From: Syncephalis plumigaleata
Taxonomy: Eukaryota; Zoopagomycota; Zoopagomycetes; Zoopagales; Piptocephalidaceae
Length of the DNA stretch: 64,000 bases
NCBI GenBank assembly: GCA_025201365.1
Contig: JAIXMF010000006.1
Span: forward strand, 930,001-994,000
Direction: 5' to 3'
Shown: one piece after another, positions 1-11,372 of the stretch
Position numbering within the stretch: position 1 is the first letter of the stretch
How the letters are laid out: each line of letters opens with the position of its first letter
The notes under the pieces: generated by a model
Told to the model about the DNA's origin: nothing
The model's input: only the letters and a program-made list of their open reading frames with translations
Database searches by the model: none
Made by a program: the position numbers and the translations under genes

Positions 1-2681
1 ATGCTCATTTTACCCGTGATATCCGGGTATCGACTAGACATATTCTCGGCATTACGACTATAGACACGTAGTTGTCCATCAAAGAAGTGAACCTATTTCA
101 AAGGTTAATACATAGATAGTAGATGCTATTACTATTATTGCTATAGAGCAACAGAAATACTGCAATAAACTTGCCTGTGCTCGTTCACCGTCGTATTTAT
201 ATTCACAAGTAAATGCGCACTTTTCAAATCGATCCAACACCTCGGTGATTGATCGTGTTGGATGTGCCAACATCGGTTTAACCGGAATGCCTATATATTC
301 AGTGTAGTTATTAGTATTGTTCATGTTATAATAGAATGTACGTATATCCACATACCAGGAGTGAGTTTACATGCTTTCTCCAATTGCATAACGCCGTGTT
401 CTAATAAAACGGGAATAATCATATCGTAATTGGGTAGTTGACTAGTAGTAATGTATATATATATAAGAACAACGATTAGTGGTTAGCTTATATCAAATGG
501 CAACCCTTGAACCATATTACTTGTAGGTTGATTTAATGATCTCTACAGCTTCAACCAATTTATTCGCTAATTCCGTATCATTTCGAGTCTTCTTGCCCTG
601 ATTAGCTATACACATATATACATATATACATATACAATGCTTAGATAATGTAAACTAGATCAACCATACTAAATAATATGCTTACCATCGCGGTAGAGTA
701 CACTGGCATGAGCTAATGCTGCCAATACCGTTTGTTCGGCTAGACCAATACGAAGTTTTCCTCCCAAACTCCTAAATAGCGTAGTATCATGATTAATAAA
801 TCAATGCTTTGTCATTTATCATTATCATACCGTATGAGATATTTGGCTTCATCTCCCTGGCAGCGTACTAGTAAACTGCTAATCTTGTCGACTTTTCGTT
901 TCATTGACTAATCAATCATAGTGGAATGGATTATTACAATACCTATTTATCTATACAAGTATGGATATGCAACAACAACAACAACAACAACAACACTTAC
1001 TGTATTTCCTGAAATACTAGCGATTTCACGTAGTGTAGAAAAGACAGTAGGCACGGTCAATGCCGCCGATGCTCTACCAAACAATACATTCTGACTTTGA
1101 CGACTCTCCTATTTAATCAGTTAATATGGCATAAAGCAGAATTCATTCATTCATTCATTCATTCATTCATTGACTTGAAACAATCCTACCTGAGCAACTG
1201 TACCCAGATCACCCTTGGCTACATACGCGGCCTTGATCTTACTAGCATCACGACCTGTCGTATGACTAATGGCTTTGATCAATAAAGAATCACCAATGCC
1301 CAACTCCATGCCTTCATATTGCGGGCCAAGCTAGTATGAAATAAGTATAAGTAAATACCTAATAACACTATGTTGTACTCACTTGATTAATACACAAATA
1401 AACCGTATAGACTAGTTGGTCAGGACTCAATCTCATTACTTGCATGAAAAAGTCACGTAAATACGCCAATATAGCTAATCTATCGTGGATGTGAATGTGT
1501 AAGCTAATTCAGAATAAATATCAACTGTAAACGCACCGTTTTGTTGTATCTTCAATATCTGTAAACACCTTGCATAGACTGGCATAAGGAACACTAGATG
1601 TTGCTATTGTTAACGAGGGGATATCAATATACTCAGACTACACTTCTTACCCGTCACCATCCCAATCGTCAACTCGCTTAACCGGTTTATTTAGCGTAGA
1701 TTCCGCTTCAATCGTGCTGTTTATATATATAAGAGTTGAATGGAAACAGTTAGCACCACTAAATGTCGCTATTACGATGATTGTCATTACCATTCAGCCA
1801 GTTTCTGTTCTGCTTGCTCTTCTTTTTGCTCCGCTATAAAAAGTACAATTAGTATAGAATACTGTTCAGATATCTATATACCTATATACTTACCTATATC
1901 CTCCATAGTTGTATCGTTGTCCACATTGATATCAGTTATAGTCGGTTTCTTTTCCTTCTTCTCCTTCTTCTTTTTCTTCTTGTTAGGAGATCCCGTGGTA
2001 TTATCCGTTACACTTTCATCTGAACTTGCGCTGTCTGACGCCACTTTCGCTTTCTTCCGACCTTTCTTCGACTTGCTTGCTTTTCCTTTACTCGATGATT
2101 GTTCATTCATCATGCCATTATCTTCCATGCCAATCGTGAGCTGTTCTAGATTCTTCTTTAATGGCGCCAGTTCCTCAGTCTCCATTGGCTTTATGGTCGT
2201 TTCCGACTCGCTTTCCGAGGTATTGGCCGACTCCCGTTGATAAAGTACTCGGCGACGTTTCTCTGCTAGATGCCACGATGGCTAAGCTATCTAATAATCC
2301 ATGAATCCTGCCATTTACCTGTTGTTTTCGCCTCCTTACTCGGACTATCCACGGTCTCTGAAGAGGGTCGAGGTCGTCTAGCCGGTGTGGATGCTTTGGT
2401 ATCATGGTCGACATCATGCTCGCTACCTGACGACACTGACGACGACGACTCCCTCTCTTTACTCTTTGAACGCTTCGTTGATTTCACAAGGGATTGCTGC
2501 TTATCCACGCTATGAGATTGCTTCTTCGACAAGACCGGATCTTTTTTTGTAGTGTCTGTCGCTTCTAAATCAGTTTTCTGCTTGAAAAATGCACTGCATT
2601 CCCTATAGTGTAAGCAATATTATACGACATGGTGGTGCTCTAGCGTATTCACCTGATTTGTGTTTGTTTTCGTGACGCCAT
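1..2681 (-). CDS. LIG1: DNA ligase I (ATP-dependent), 5' part, runs off the left edge
   Basis: This enzyme seals Okazaki-fragment nicks in the nucleus and binds PCNA. The start is the ATG at 2681. Splicing the first intron (2594-2652) gives [16 protein letters not shown], whose residues 6-13 (QTQISAFF) are a canonical PCNA-binding PIP box. A charged Lys/Ser-rich disordered region follows, with an acidic and poly-Lys stretch near 1920-2180. The DNA-binding domain then begins ([25 protein letters not shown] near 1290-1330; CQGDEAKYL near 860). Next come [15 protein letters not shown] and the adenylation motif [11 protein letters not shown] near 175-215, whose Lys is the AMP acceptor. The last visible exon reads [18 protein letters not shown], motif III. 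Around ten short introns are visible, for example 2266-2318, and no frame breaks. The remaining adenylation and OB domains lie outside the window. Family assignment is secure; exact inner exon edges are my reading. Confidence 0.95.
1141..1171. repeat. (ATTC)n microsatellite inside a ligase intron
   Basis: About eight tandem copies of a 4-base unit lie in an intron of the ligase gene. They have no coding role. Confidence 0.9.
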
Positions 2682-3984
2682 TGCAAATATGTGAAAGGGG
2701 AAAACAGTAGGGATCCAGAAGGAAAAAGAAGTAAACGACTTGAAAGCAGCTGGATCACTAGCCAGATAGTTGTAAGCGTATAGATTAACGTCTCTTACGA
2801 CGGGTAAGGGCGTGCGAGGTAAAAACGTAGAAAAACCACGAGTGGCAAACGAGAAACGAACAAAATACGCGCGTGACAACCGAGATCGTACGAGATTCCG
2901 GTGCATGTTATACCCGCATTATTATGCGGTCGTGTCTCCGTAAGCAACTATACCAAGAAGTGTACGCACCTCGTCTAGTACGTGTAGGCTATTTACGACA
3001 AGAGTGTGTCGCTAATTGCTGTTGCGAAGGCTATTCAAAAAAGTTTCAGCAGCTTGTAACACAAGAAGTCAAATTAATATTATGAATGCATAATTTGGGT
3101 GGAAAAATTACGCGTACTAAATCACTATCATGGTTAATATTAGGGTGAATGTTTACACTGTTTACTTTATCATAAAGAGTTAAAGGTAGTCATGATAAAT
3201 GATTGAACATGTATATCGCTTGGATTGAAGAAACAATGATTCATCCTATTCTTCTGGTTAGAACTGTGCCATTTCGTAGGTATTGTTACAAGTGAGAGGA
3301 AGAAGCAATGCAAAACAAACACTCGACATCAGTCAGCTAGTGGTTGAAGAGCAATGTAGGAGGATAACGGGAAATAAAGTTGTCTCCCCCAAGTATCAGT
3401 ATGCCCTACTGGTTTGTGTTGATTCTCTGCCCTTCCTGCTATCACACTAGGGATGATACATATCCTGATATCCTGATATACTGATAGATAGATAGGAGAA
3501 TAGCTAAGGAGTTGAATTCCACCACGGAGTAACCGAGCCTGCTTCGAACTGGTTTTAACCATCACAAAGTAAAATGATGTTATGTCAAGAAAGTGCCCGC
3601 GTAAATTGACACAGTCATTCGGAACAAACAATATAACATGGTGTTTCATTCTCTGACCGTAGTAAGGCTCGGTTATTGTCACAGTCACAATGGTACGATT
3701 CCTATTTATTAATGACGCTTCAATCTGTCATTCCTCGTCTTATTATCTTTATTCAAGTTTGGCTGGTCCCATAACAACATCATTAACGTCTATTCTACTC
3801 TCATTTCTACATCCTCTATCGTAGCATTTCATTAGACTTTCGCCTCATTTTTACTTCAATCTACTTCAATCCATGCTCATTTCTTCTCGTTTCCATTTAT
3901 GCAATTGAACAGTTTCTCGTTTATCGACCTTTACGATTGACACTATACGCTGAACGTCTTTTATTTTACAAAAACCAAACAAGC
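2682..3984. other. Divergent intergenic region, ligase / 7TM-A
   Basis: This is the shared upstream region of two genes pointing away from each other. On the ligase coding strand the bases just before its ATG are pyrimidine-rich (about 2682-2745), like many other starts here. Upstream of 7TM-A there is a T/C-rich stretch at about 3715-3930. No convincing gene is seen; the open frames inside lack family resemblance. Confidence 0.6.
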
Positions 3985-5262
3985 ATGAAATTCGAACCTT
4001 CCCCTCCTTATGCTCCATTTTGCGATTACAACATCAACATTACCGATTGCCATGATGAAAAGGTATACTTTTTCATTTATTCCATTGGTGCTGCCATCCA
4101 TTTTCTCATTCTATTCTGGGGCGTCTATATCGTCATACGCTACGGGAAACTAGGCGATAATGACATGCCATTTATTGGAAGTCTCGGTGATCGTATGCGC
4201 CATTTCGTTAGTCAACCGCTAAGACCCGCTAGCATCTTCTCCGCGCTATTTATAATGTGCCGTCTTGTCCATAATACATTGTGTGCATTTGATTTGATTC
4301 CATCCCTCGAGGGACGAACAATCTCGAATACACTATCCATGTTGCCAGGATTCTGGGCCACCTTATTCTTTGCTGTCGGCATCGTTGAAACGGTCCAACT
4401 TACGGTTGGTCGTCTGCCTAATAACGAATTATCGTCATCATCATCATCCTCCTCCCATTCTAATGAACTTGCTACACGTCATCATTCCACTCGAGTTGTA
4501 GCATTGGCTGCACTAGCTGTTCTAGGTATTGTGGGTACCATAGTGCCCACGGTATTCTCGGTGCTAGCCGGTTTAAGAGGTAAAATCCACGATTGGATTG
4601 GTTATCACTTTTACCTACAAATTTCATGGTGCACACTCGGTAGTGTGTTCGTAGCACTAGGCGTACTCTACATCTACTACGCGGTCATCCTTTCACGCTT
4701 ACTACGACGATTGACGCCAAAGCTTTTGCAATCAAGTCAGGAGCCACAACCGCTTTACGACAACTTTTCTGCAAGTTCCACGACCAGGGTAGACAACGGC
4801 AGTCAATTGGATGTTAAGCCTATCAATGTGCTAGGCAAATCAGCGCATATTGTATCGACTAATAAGCCAAAGGACAAATCGGGTCCCAAATTTGCCACGC
4901 TCTACAAGTTCGCATTCAGGGATAAATCGAGCATCAATTCCAATGCGTCCTTTGCTTTACGTGAGGCACAGGAAGCGGAGACAAAAGAGCGCGCCGGTGC
5001 CATTCATCGATTGCAAAGTGCTCTACGACATCTTATCGTTTACTATTGCGCCGGTGCAATTGGCTCGTATCTATGGGGTCTTGGTGCTCACTGGCTAATT
5101 GTGACGCCGATAGTCAACAAGTTGTCAGCGGTGGTTTTCCTCGTCATTATTTGGCCCTTGGCTGCAGGTAGTGTATTTTGGCATCGATGGCAGATGGAAC
5201 GTGCTCGGATACGACGTGAAAAGCGTCGCATAGGCATGACCAGAACTGTAATTAGCGGTTAG
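3985..5262 (+). CDS. Seven-helix membrane protein, paralogue A (putative receptor)
   Basis: I do not recognise a named family. The start is the ATG at 3985 because the N-terminus MKFEPSPPYAPFCDYNINIT then lines up with paralogue B (MKFTLVPPPFAPHCDFTMNVT); an upstream in-frame extension has no ATG. The 425-residue protein is intronless. It has an N-terminal segment with Cys residues and an N-glycosylation site (NIT), then seven hydrophobic helices: FFIYSIGAAIHFLILFWGV, ASIFSALFIMC, FWATLFFAVGIVETVQ, VVALAALAVLGIVG, LGSVFVALGVLYIYYA, LIVYYCAGAIGSYLWG and VVFLVIIWPLAAGSVFW. A poly-Ser loop lies between helices 3 and 4 and a roughly 100-residue hydrophilic loop between helices 5 and 6. The tail is strongly basic (WQMERARIRREKRR). 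This topology fits a GPCR-like plasma membrane protein, but neither ligand nor G-protein coupling can be read from the sequence. Confidence 0.82.
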   Translation: MKFEPSPPYAPFCDYNINITDCHDEKVYFFIYSIGAAIHFLILFWGVYIVIRYGKLGDNDMPFIGSLGDRMRHFVSQPLRPASIFSALFIMCRLVHNTLCAFDLIPSLEGRTISNTLSMLPGFWATLFFAVGIVETVQLTVGRLPNNELSSSSSSSSHSNELATRHHSTRVVALAALAVLGIVGTIVPTVFSVLAGLRGKIHDWIGYHFYLQISWCTLGSVFVALGVLYIYYAVILSRLLRRLTPKLLQSSQEPQPLYDNFSASSTTRVDNGSQLDVKPINVLGKSAHIVSTNKPKDKSGPKFATLYKFAFRDKSSINSNASFALREAQEAETKERAGAIHRLQSALRHLIVYYCAGAIGSYLWGLGAHWLIVTPIVNKLSAVVFLVIIWPLAAGSVFWHRWQMERARIRREKRRIGMTRTVISG

Positions 5263-7723
5263 ACATTTGTACGAAATATTCCTCACTCGATCATTATTGA
5301 TCTATCTAGTTCATCTCATTGCATTTACGAAGTCACTCATTATTGAGAATAGATACAATCAGATTATACCCAATAAATAGCATTTTCATTTGATTCTCTC
5401 TATATGTCGGATGAGCATGACGTGATTCATTCCAAATTGACATGCCTACATCTATTACGCTTACATATACAGCTGCTCCAATGTTTTCCACTTTTGCAAT
5501 TATGCACATTACTCCATGTAAACTTGTCAACACTTGATTAATCGGACACATTTATCGTAAGCAATACATCATACTAGGTAATGTGGCACATATCATTATT
5601 TTGTGCGAAAAGTGTTTATTGATTAATGGGAATAAAGATGACAAAATTCAATGTTGATCAATAAAGATGTTAATAAAATCCATTCTTAGATAGCTGGATA
5701 ACCATTGCCATTTTTGATAGAAGGATTGAAGCGAGGATTGTACAATTGCCGTACGGCGTTTAGCGTATATGATGTTTTTAAGTATGGATTGCCATATATA
5801 AAAGATGTTTATATGATCAGTTGATTTGTCACCATATATACTCGCCATTCGTATACGGTGGATTGTCCAGAGTGCGCTAATGATTGCTTTGAGTGGCTGT
5901 GGATTATATCGTAGAGTGACGACAGCTTTTCAGTTGAACTCGGGAGATGGTGCGGATGATAAGAAGGTGGTTATAGGTAGTAGGCACAATCTTTGAAGCA
6001 TAAAGAATGGACATTGTTTATCATTAGATAGGTAAAATGAAGCTTAACTAGTATGTTTGGTATGAGTAAAGTTGATTAAGTTTACATGGAGTAATAAATG
6101 AAATTGTAAAAGCGGAAAAAACATTTCGGCAGTTGTATATGTAAATGTAATAGATGTAGGCATGTCAAGCACATTCACACCACTACTGTAGAATGCACCT
6201 CAGTATGGATTGGTGAGGATGGTTACACCATTACTGATTCCACCTCGACACTAACTCGTACTACTTTAGCGGCGAGTTACCCATGGAGTAGATCGTTGGA
6301 GGTAGCAATAGCAACAACAACAGCAACAACAATAATAGTGTAAATGCAAATCATTATCCATATATCAGTATCAAAACTACATCTACCACGGAAACACAAA
6401 CATGTATAGCTACCATTCAATGAATTGTTAGGTTTCTTAACCGTTTTACGCTTTCTTCCTTGTAATGACAAGCCTTAGTGTCACGTTAATATGAAATAAC
6501 ACCATTGATTGAATGGTTGGCAATTCCATTACGAGTATACGACAAACCCACTGCTATGTTAATGCTCATTCCTGCTTTGGCCAGTGATACTCGTTAAACT
6601 CTTTCGGAATGGATGGCGCCTTCAAATGTCTCAGGATTAACTAGTAGTAATACCGACTTTTCCATATATAAACACATATAGAGCTTCTGTGTAATCATTA
6701 TTTTATTGTTATTTTATCGTTATTACTACAATTATGCAATAACACTAAGGCCAACTTCTCAGTTTAGATCAATCTCGGGAATTGGTAGTCATCATTATGA
6801 AGTGATGACCCTAGTAAACTCATACAATAAATTAAAATAAGAAGGAGAAGCAGAAGAAGAATGCCATCCCGTTGAATGGTCACATCAACAGATCATCAAC
6901 ATCACCAACATCAACATCATCAACATCATCATCATCGCAAATCAATCAACGTCAATTACGCACTTTTATATGCCTGATCTCCTCTTGTCTTATTGCCCCA
7001 TTAAGCACGGATTTAACATGGTTCTCTATGTTAGATTGCTAAATTTAACGGGATACCCCACTGCTTCATGTGCACATTGTCTAATAATAATAATAGCAAT
7101 TACCAAGCTTATTTGCCGTGCCCGCACGTATACTTCTCATACTGCCTAGTTAAAAAATAGGTAACTTTGCTCTTCTTCACATGTATTCTAAACGGAAAAC
7201 GTGCGTGCATTTCCCGCATTGGGCACATCCCTTTACACTGTTTACTAAACTGTCGGTCAAATAAGCAAGTGGATATCCATGTGGATGTCAAAAAAAAAGA
7301 TAGTAGGCACCGTTACCGCTCACTTGAAACAAGCTTCCCTCCCTTCAACGTGTACACAGACTACGCTTGCCTCAGAATATTCCATTATTATTGTTTATCA
7401 CATTCGGTTCTATCACAATATTGCGGCGACAAATAACCGGTTGTCAGAGTGGTACGACTAATAACAGAATTGGTTTGTATAGGACATGCGCCTTATCGCG
7501 AGCAATCAAACTCGCTTCTCTAACATAAAAAACATGTAAGCCTTGGCTTTCTCTCCACACTAAGCGCACCATCAATTGTTCATGTTCATTTTACGATTTC
7601 TTCATTATTTTGTCTGGTTATTGCTATCTCGCTTTGTTACTAATCTAACCGAGTATTATTCTTTACTTTGCTTTTCTTATCTAACTGGAAAGGTATCACG
7701 TATATTAACGAGCAATCATCATA
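5263..7723. other. Intergenic region between the two 7TM paralogues
   Basis: About 2.5 kb of AT-rich DNA with short simple repeats, such as the CAACAT/CATCAT run near 6895-6940. No open frame here shows conserved motifs. One minus-strand frame near 6277-6471 could encode a hydrophobic segment, but nothing supports it as a gene. The last ~150 bases before 7TM-B are T/C-rich and probably promoter or 5' leader. Confidence 0.5.
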
Positions 7724-8884
7724 ATGAAATTTACACTAGTCCCACCACCATTCGCACCACACTGCGACTTTACCATGAATGTGACGGATTGCGAGGATGA
7801 ATTCATCCACTTTGTCATCTTCATCATTAGTACCATCATTCATGGTGCGCTTATTCTCATGGGTATCTACATATTCACCCGTTATCGCGATGGCAATGGA
7901 GGCGGTGGCGGTATGATGAGTGCGAGTAACACTTGTTGCGGTCGTTTCATCGGTCAACCCATGAAGACCATGAGTGTGTTGCTCGTCGTCTTTCTAACCG
8001 CTCGAGTTGTCTACAATACACTATGCCAATTTGACGTGATTGAATCGTTTCCCATCCGAGCTCTCCTCATGCCATGGTCGTATGTCTTTGGCTTTTGGGG
8101 GATTCTCGCCTTTGCCTCCGGCATCATTGAGACGGTACAAATGACGATAAATCGTATGCCGCATATTCACTCGTGTCGAACTACACGACGACTATTAGCG
8201 CTGACACCGCCGCGTATCCTAGCTCAGTGCGCTTCAGTGATATTGGGATTGGCGGGGTTTGTCGCGCCAGGTCTCTACAGTTATGTAGGTGGCTTACACG
8301 CCATTAAAGGTGACTGGGAAGGGTATTTTGCCTATATACGTCTAGGCTGGTGCATTTGGGGTATTATCTGTTTCATTCTCGGCGCTTTGTACTGTTATTA
8401 CGCAATAGTATTGACAGTCATTCTACGTAAGCTATTGCCGTCTACCGTATTTAAAAACCATCTTCGTAACTCGCCCGAAATGGCTAATAATCGACCGTCG
8501 AAGGATTCGACACCCATGCACATAACATCGATCGAGGCAACGGAATCCGCCATCATAGAGGCGGAACTTAGCGAACGCTCGCAGGGTATTACACGTCTTC
8601 GACGCACACTCCTACATTTATTGTACTGCTATTTAGTCGCGGCAGTCACTTCATTCCTTTGGGGTATCGGTCTCAAGGATTTCGTCTTTATGCCTATGAT
8701 AACACGCTCGTTCTGGGTGCTTGATCAAATCGTTATATGGCCAGTTGCCGTGGGCGGTGTTCTATGGTATCGTTGGCAGATGGAGCGAGCCCGCGAGCGT
8801 CGAGAACAGCGTCGAGCAGCTTCATCGAATAGTGCCACGGTATGGCCGACATCACCCGCCGTACCAAATGGTGATCACGTGTAG
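7724..8884 (+). CDS. Seven-helix membrane protein, paralogue B (putative receptor)
   Basis: This 386-residue intronless protein is clearly homologous to the gene ending at 5262. It shares the N-terminus (MKFxxxPPxAPxCDxxxNxTDCxDE), the helix-3 motif FAxGIxETVQxTxxRxP, and the end WPxAxGxVxWxRWQMERARxRREQRR. The start ATG at 7724 is the only one that gives that alignment. Seven hydrophobic segments are visible, beginning with HFVIFIISTIIHGALILMG and ending with IVIWPVAVGGVLWYRW. A Gly-rich cytoplasmic loop (GNGGGGGMM) follows helix 1, and the loop between helices 5 and 6 is shorter than in paralogue A. The N-terminus carries NVT, a possible glycosylation site. Same strand and 2.5 kb spacing suggest an old local duplication; the sequences have diverged widely outside the helices. 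Function unknown, receptor-like by topology only. Confidence 0.82.
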   Translation: MKFTLVPPPFAPHCDFTMNVTDCEDEFIHFVIFIISTIIHGALILMGIYIFTRYRDGNGGGGGMMSASNTCCGRFIGQPMKTMSVLLVVFLTARVVYNTLCQFDVIESFPIRALLMPWSYVFGFWGILAFASGIIETVQMTINRMPHIHSCRTTRRLLALTPPRILAQCASVILGLAGFVAPGLYSYVGGLHAIKGDWEGYFAYIRLGWCIWGIICFILGALYCYYAIVLTVILRKLLPSTVFKNHLRNSPEMANNRPSKDSTPMHITSIEATESAIIEAELSERSQGITRLRRTLLHLLYCYLVAAVTSFLWGIGLKDFVFMPMITRSFWVLDQIVIWPVAVGGVLWYRWQMERARERREQRRAASSNSATVWPTSPAVPNGDHV

Positions 8885-9423
8885 GCCACTACAAGTTGAA
8901 GCAAACGACAACAACGACATTATTATTATTACTCCTATACGCTAACTTATCATCGACATTTCTCTTATTCTGTAACATCAGATGATCTCCTATTGATCAT
9001 GTTATTCCATCTAACGTTCTAATGAAAAAAGTTTTATACTATTCGTAATTCCTTTATATATCGCCATTCCCTACAAAATAAACCATTACAGGCAAGTTAT
9101 AAACTAGGAGATGAAAGATTTAATTTGCTATTTCCATGTCATACATAAAATCTATCCATCTATCTATCTGCCAAGGACAATAATCCATTTATTCATCTTA
9201 TCATCAATGTAGAAATTAATTAGGTATAGATTTAATGAGGAGTTCATATTAATTACATATAACTACGATAGAACCGTGTACTTATGCGGATAATATCGTT
9301 GTATTCGCGATATCTTGCGGCATAATATACTAGATATTTGCCTATATTTTTACGGAATAATCATCACCGAGATATCTTGTTCATCATTCTGACAATTGTT
9401 TTTGTCCGTACATACACGCGCGC
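8885..9423. other. Convergent intergenic region, 7TM-B / SIS gene
   Basis: About 540 AT-rich bases lie between two convergent genes. They should hold both 3' ends; AATAAA-like words are present (AAAATAAACC near 9076). No gene is seen. Confidence 0.5.
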
Positions 9424-10242
9424 CTAAGATTGGCCTATCTCTTTGGCAAATCCCTCCAGATAATTCAATGGCACGACAGGCTTATTTTGTGGCATCCAAT
9501 TATCGGCCGATAATGGCGGTGTCCTAGCAGCTATAGAGTCGCCAACATTCGCGGTCGGTAATGATGGTGGTGCCACCGGATTGAGGACACGACCCAAATT
9601 GCCACCAGGATGATTGGCGGCAAAGTCACGACACGTAATCGAACGCATTCGTGCCAGTGTCAATGCGAGGCAATCGCCCAGTGCCAGAGCGAGTGTTGTA
9701 CTGGCGGTGGGTGCCGGCAGCGTAGGATCAGATTCCGCGTCAACTCGCGCATCAATCCACGCATCTGATAACTGGCCCAATGGCGAGTTGGCATCACCAC
9801 ACACGGCAACCACACGGCAGGATCGTTGTTGTTGATGCAGTATGTTCACCAGGCGGACGAGTTCCTCGGTACGTCCACTATGACTGAATAGGAGGAGGGC
9901 GTCTCCCGGTGCGATAACGCCTAGATCTCCGTGTAGCGCCTCGGTGGGATGTAAAAAGACAGCGAGTGAACCGGTGCTCTGGAGAGTGGCACACACTTTA
10001 CGTGCAACATGACCGCTTTTACCGACACCGGTGACCACGATTTTAGCTGGACGCACGGCTAATGGCGTTGTACTAGGTGATAAGTCGGGCGAATAACCTT
10101 GCAACGTCTCGTAGAGCAGTGCCACGGCACGTTCATAGCCATCGGATCGATGTGCTAGACGGTCGGCGCAACGAGCAAGGGAGTCCGCCTGCTGATGCAG
10201 TATATGACATGCTTGCTTTACTATTGACGCGTTTGCAAGCAT
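9424..10242 (-). CDS. SIS-domain phosphosugar isomerase (KdsD/GutQ-like)
   Basis: A 272-residue single-exon protein of the sugar isomerase (SIS) superfamily, closest in motif to bacterial arabinose-5-phosphate isomerases, which interconvert ribulose-5-phosphate and arabinose-5-phosphate. Visible signatures are the phosphosugar-binding start VVTGVGKSGHVARKVCATL, SLAVFLHPTEALHGDLGVI, the loop FSHSGRTEELVRL and the family end FAANHPGGNLGRVL. The bacterial C-terminal CBS pair is absent; only about 50 extra residues follow the SIS domain. I placed the start at the ATG of MLANASIVKQ (10242), because a longer frame only adds a translation of a (CT)n microsatellite. Fungal homologues exist, but their physiological substrate is not established, so KdsD activity is an inference. 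The gene is divergent from glycine decarboxylase. Confidence 0.85.
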   Translation of the reverse strand: MLANASIVKQACHILHQQADSLARCADRLAHRSDGYERAVALLYETLQGYSPDLSPSTTPLAVRPAKIVVTGVGKSGHVARKVCATLQSTGSLAVFLHPTEALHGDLGVIAPGDALLLFSHSGRTEELVRLVNILHQQQRSCRVVAVCGDANSPLGQLSDAWIDARVDAESDPTLPAPTASTTLALALGDCLALTLARMRSITCRDFAANHPGGNLGRVLNPVAPPSLPTANVGDSIAARTPPLSADNWMPQNKPVVPLNYLEGFAKEIGQS

Positions 10243-10262
10243 TAAGAATAGGCTAGAAAAGG

Positions 10263-10266
<4 letters not shown>

Positions 10267-10303
<37 letters not shown>
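10267..10303. repeat. (GA)n dinucleotide microsatellite
   Basis: A pure GA/CT run of about 18 units. Read on the minus strand it is a CT tract just upstream of the SIS gene start, the same position and strand sense as pyrimidine tracts before other genes here. Confidence 0.95.
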
Positions 10304-10305
<2 letters not shown>

Positions 10306-11341
10306 CAGAGAGTATAACAATCGGAAGAACGTGCTATTGCTCAGTCAGCCTCGTGAACAATCACGTTAATAAGCGAAATAGCTGATTACTAAGCAATGGG
10401 TAGGAAATGCACCAGCACTACTACTACTACTACTACTAACGCGATTCAGTAGATTACAGCTATGATTAGGGTAATGATATACTGATTACACTTAATATAT
10501 TAAATATTAAAGTGGAATTCAGACATAGAAAAGGATAGTAGACTAACGGGGAAAAAAAAGAAAGATACGTGTATGTATTTGTGAGTTTGTGTCCGTGTCT
10601 GTGTCCGTATCTGTGTCTATCTGTGTGTGTGAGGGTAATCCTTTGGTGTTTCCTTTTTTTACTTTGCTAACAGGCGGCGTTTAAATTAATTAGGCTTTCT
10701 TTCCAGTTCGTGAAATGTATAATTGCTTACTATTGGATCATACAGACTATGCTATACTGATAAGAAAACTGTAACATTCAACTCGTTGTTCTAAGGGCGT
10801 ACTACAATACGGCGTCAGCATCATTGCTATTGCATGTATCGTCATTGTCGCATAGGATGATATCATATAATGCCATTCAACATACTATCACATTTCTGTA
10901 TCATAATAATCAGATTGGATATCCTGCATAATAAATCATATAAATGTTCAGGTATAATTATAATATTATTCGAATTATATTAATCAGTCAGTCAATTGTG
11001 TAGATTAACCATGTTGCTATTTTTACAGATGATGTATAGTATAGTTCATAACATGCTCATAAGAATGTCAACATGTGATAAAAATAGTAGGAATAAAACG
11101 GTGTATGATGTATGAGAGAGAAAGAGAGAGAGAAGTATATATATATATATATACGTGCCACACACACATACACACATAAACACATACAAGGATCTCAACT
11201 ATGCGATGTTACATCCGCCAATAGGAGGGACATCCGATATCAGCCGTACTGATTTGAAAGAGTGCATTAGCAGACCATTTGACAGTCCCTTAGTCCACGT
11301 TCATTGGTCCAATAATTCTTTTTTTTCAAAAAATAAACAAA

Positions 11342-11372
11342 TGACTCGGTGAAATTCTGACTCGGTGAAATT
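11342..11372 (+). promoter_or_regulatory. Duplicated TGACTC element upstream of glycine decarboxylase
   Basis: The 15-mer TGACTCGGTGAAATT occurs twice, starting at 11342 and 11358, about 540 bases before the P-protein ATG. TGACTC is the core of the Gcn4/Bas1 site that controls the GCV genes in budding yeast. Seen: the exact tandem copy. Inferred: a regulatory role. Confidence 0.35.

Noticed and set aside
6277-6471. Minus-strand open frame with a hydrophobic segment
   Set aside because: A single hydrophobic stretch in AT-rich DNA is expected by chance; no family or neighbour support.
10243-10320. N-terminal extension of the SIS protein reading SLSLSLSL
   Set aside because: It is only a translation of the (CT)n microsatellite; the conserved protein starts at MLANAS.
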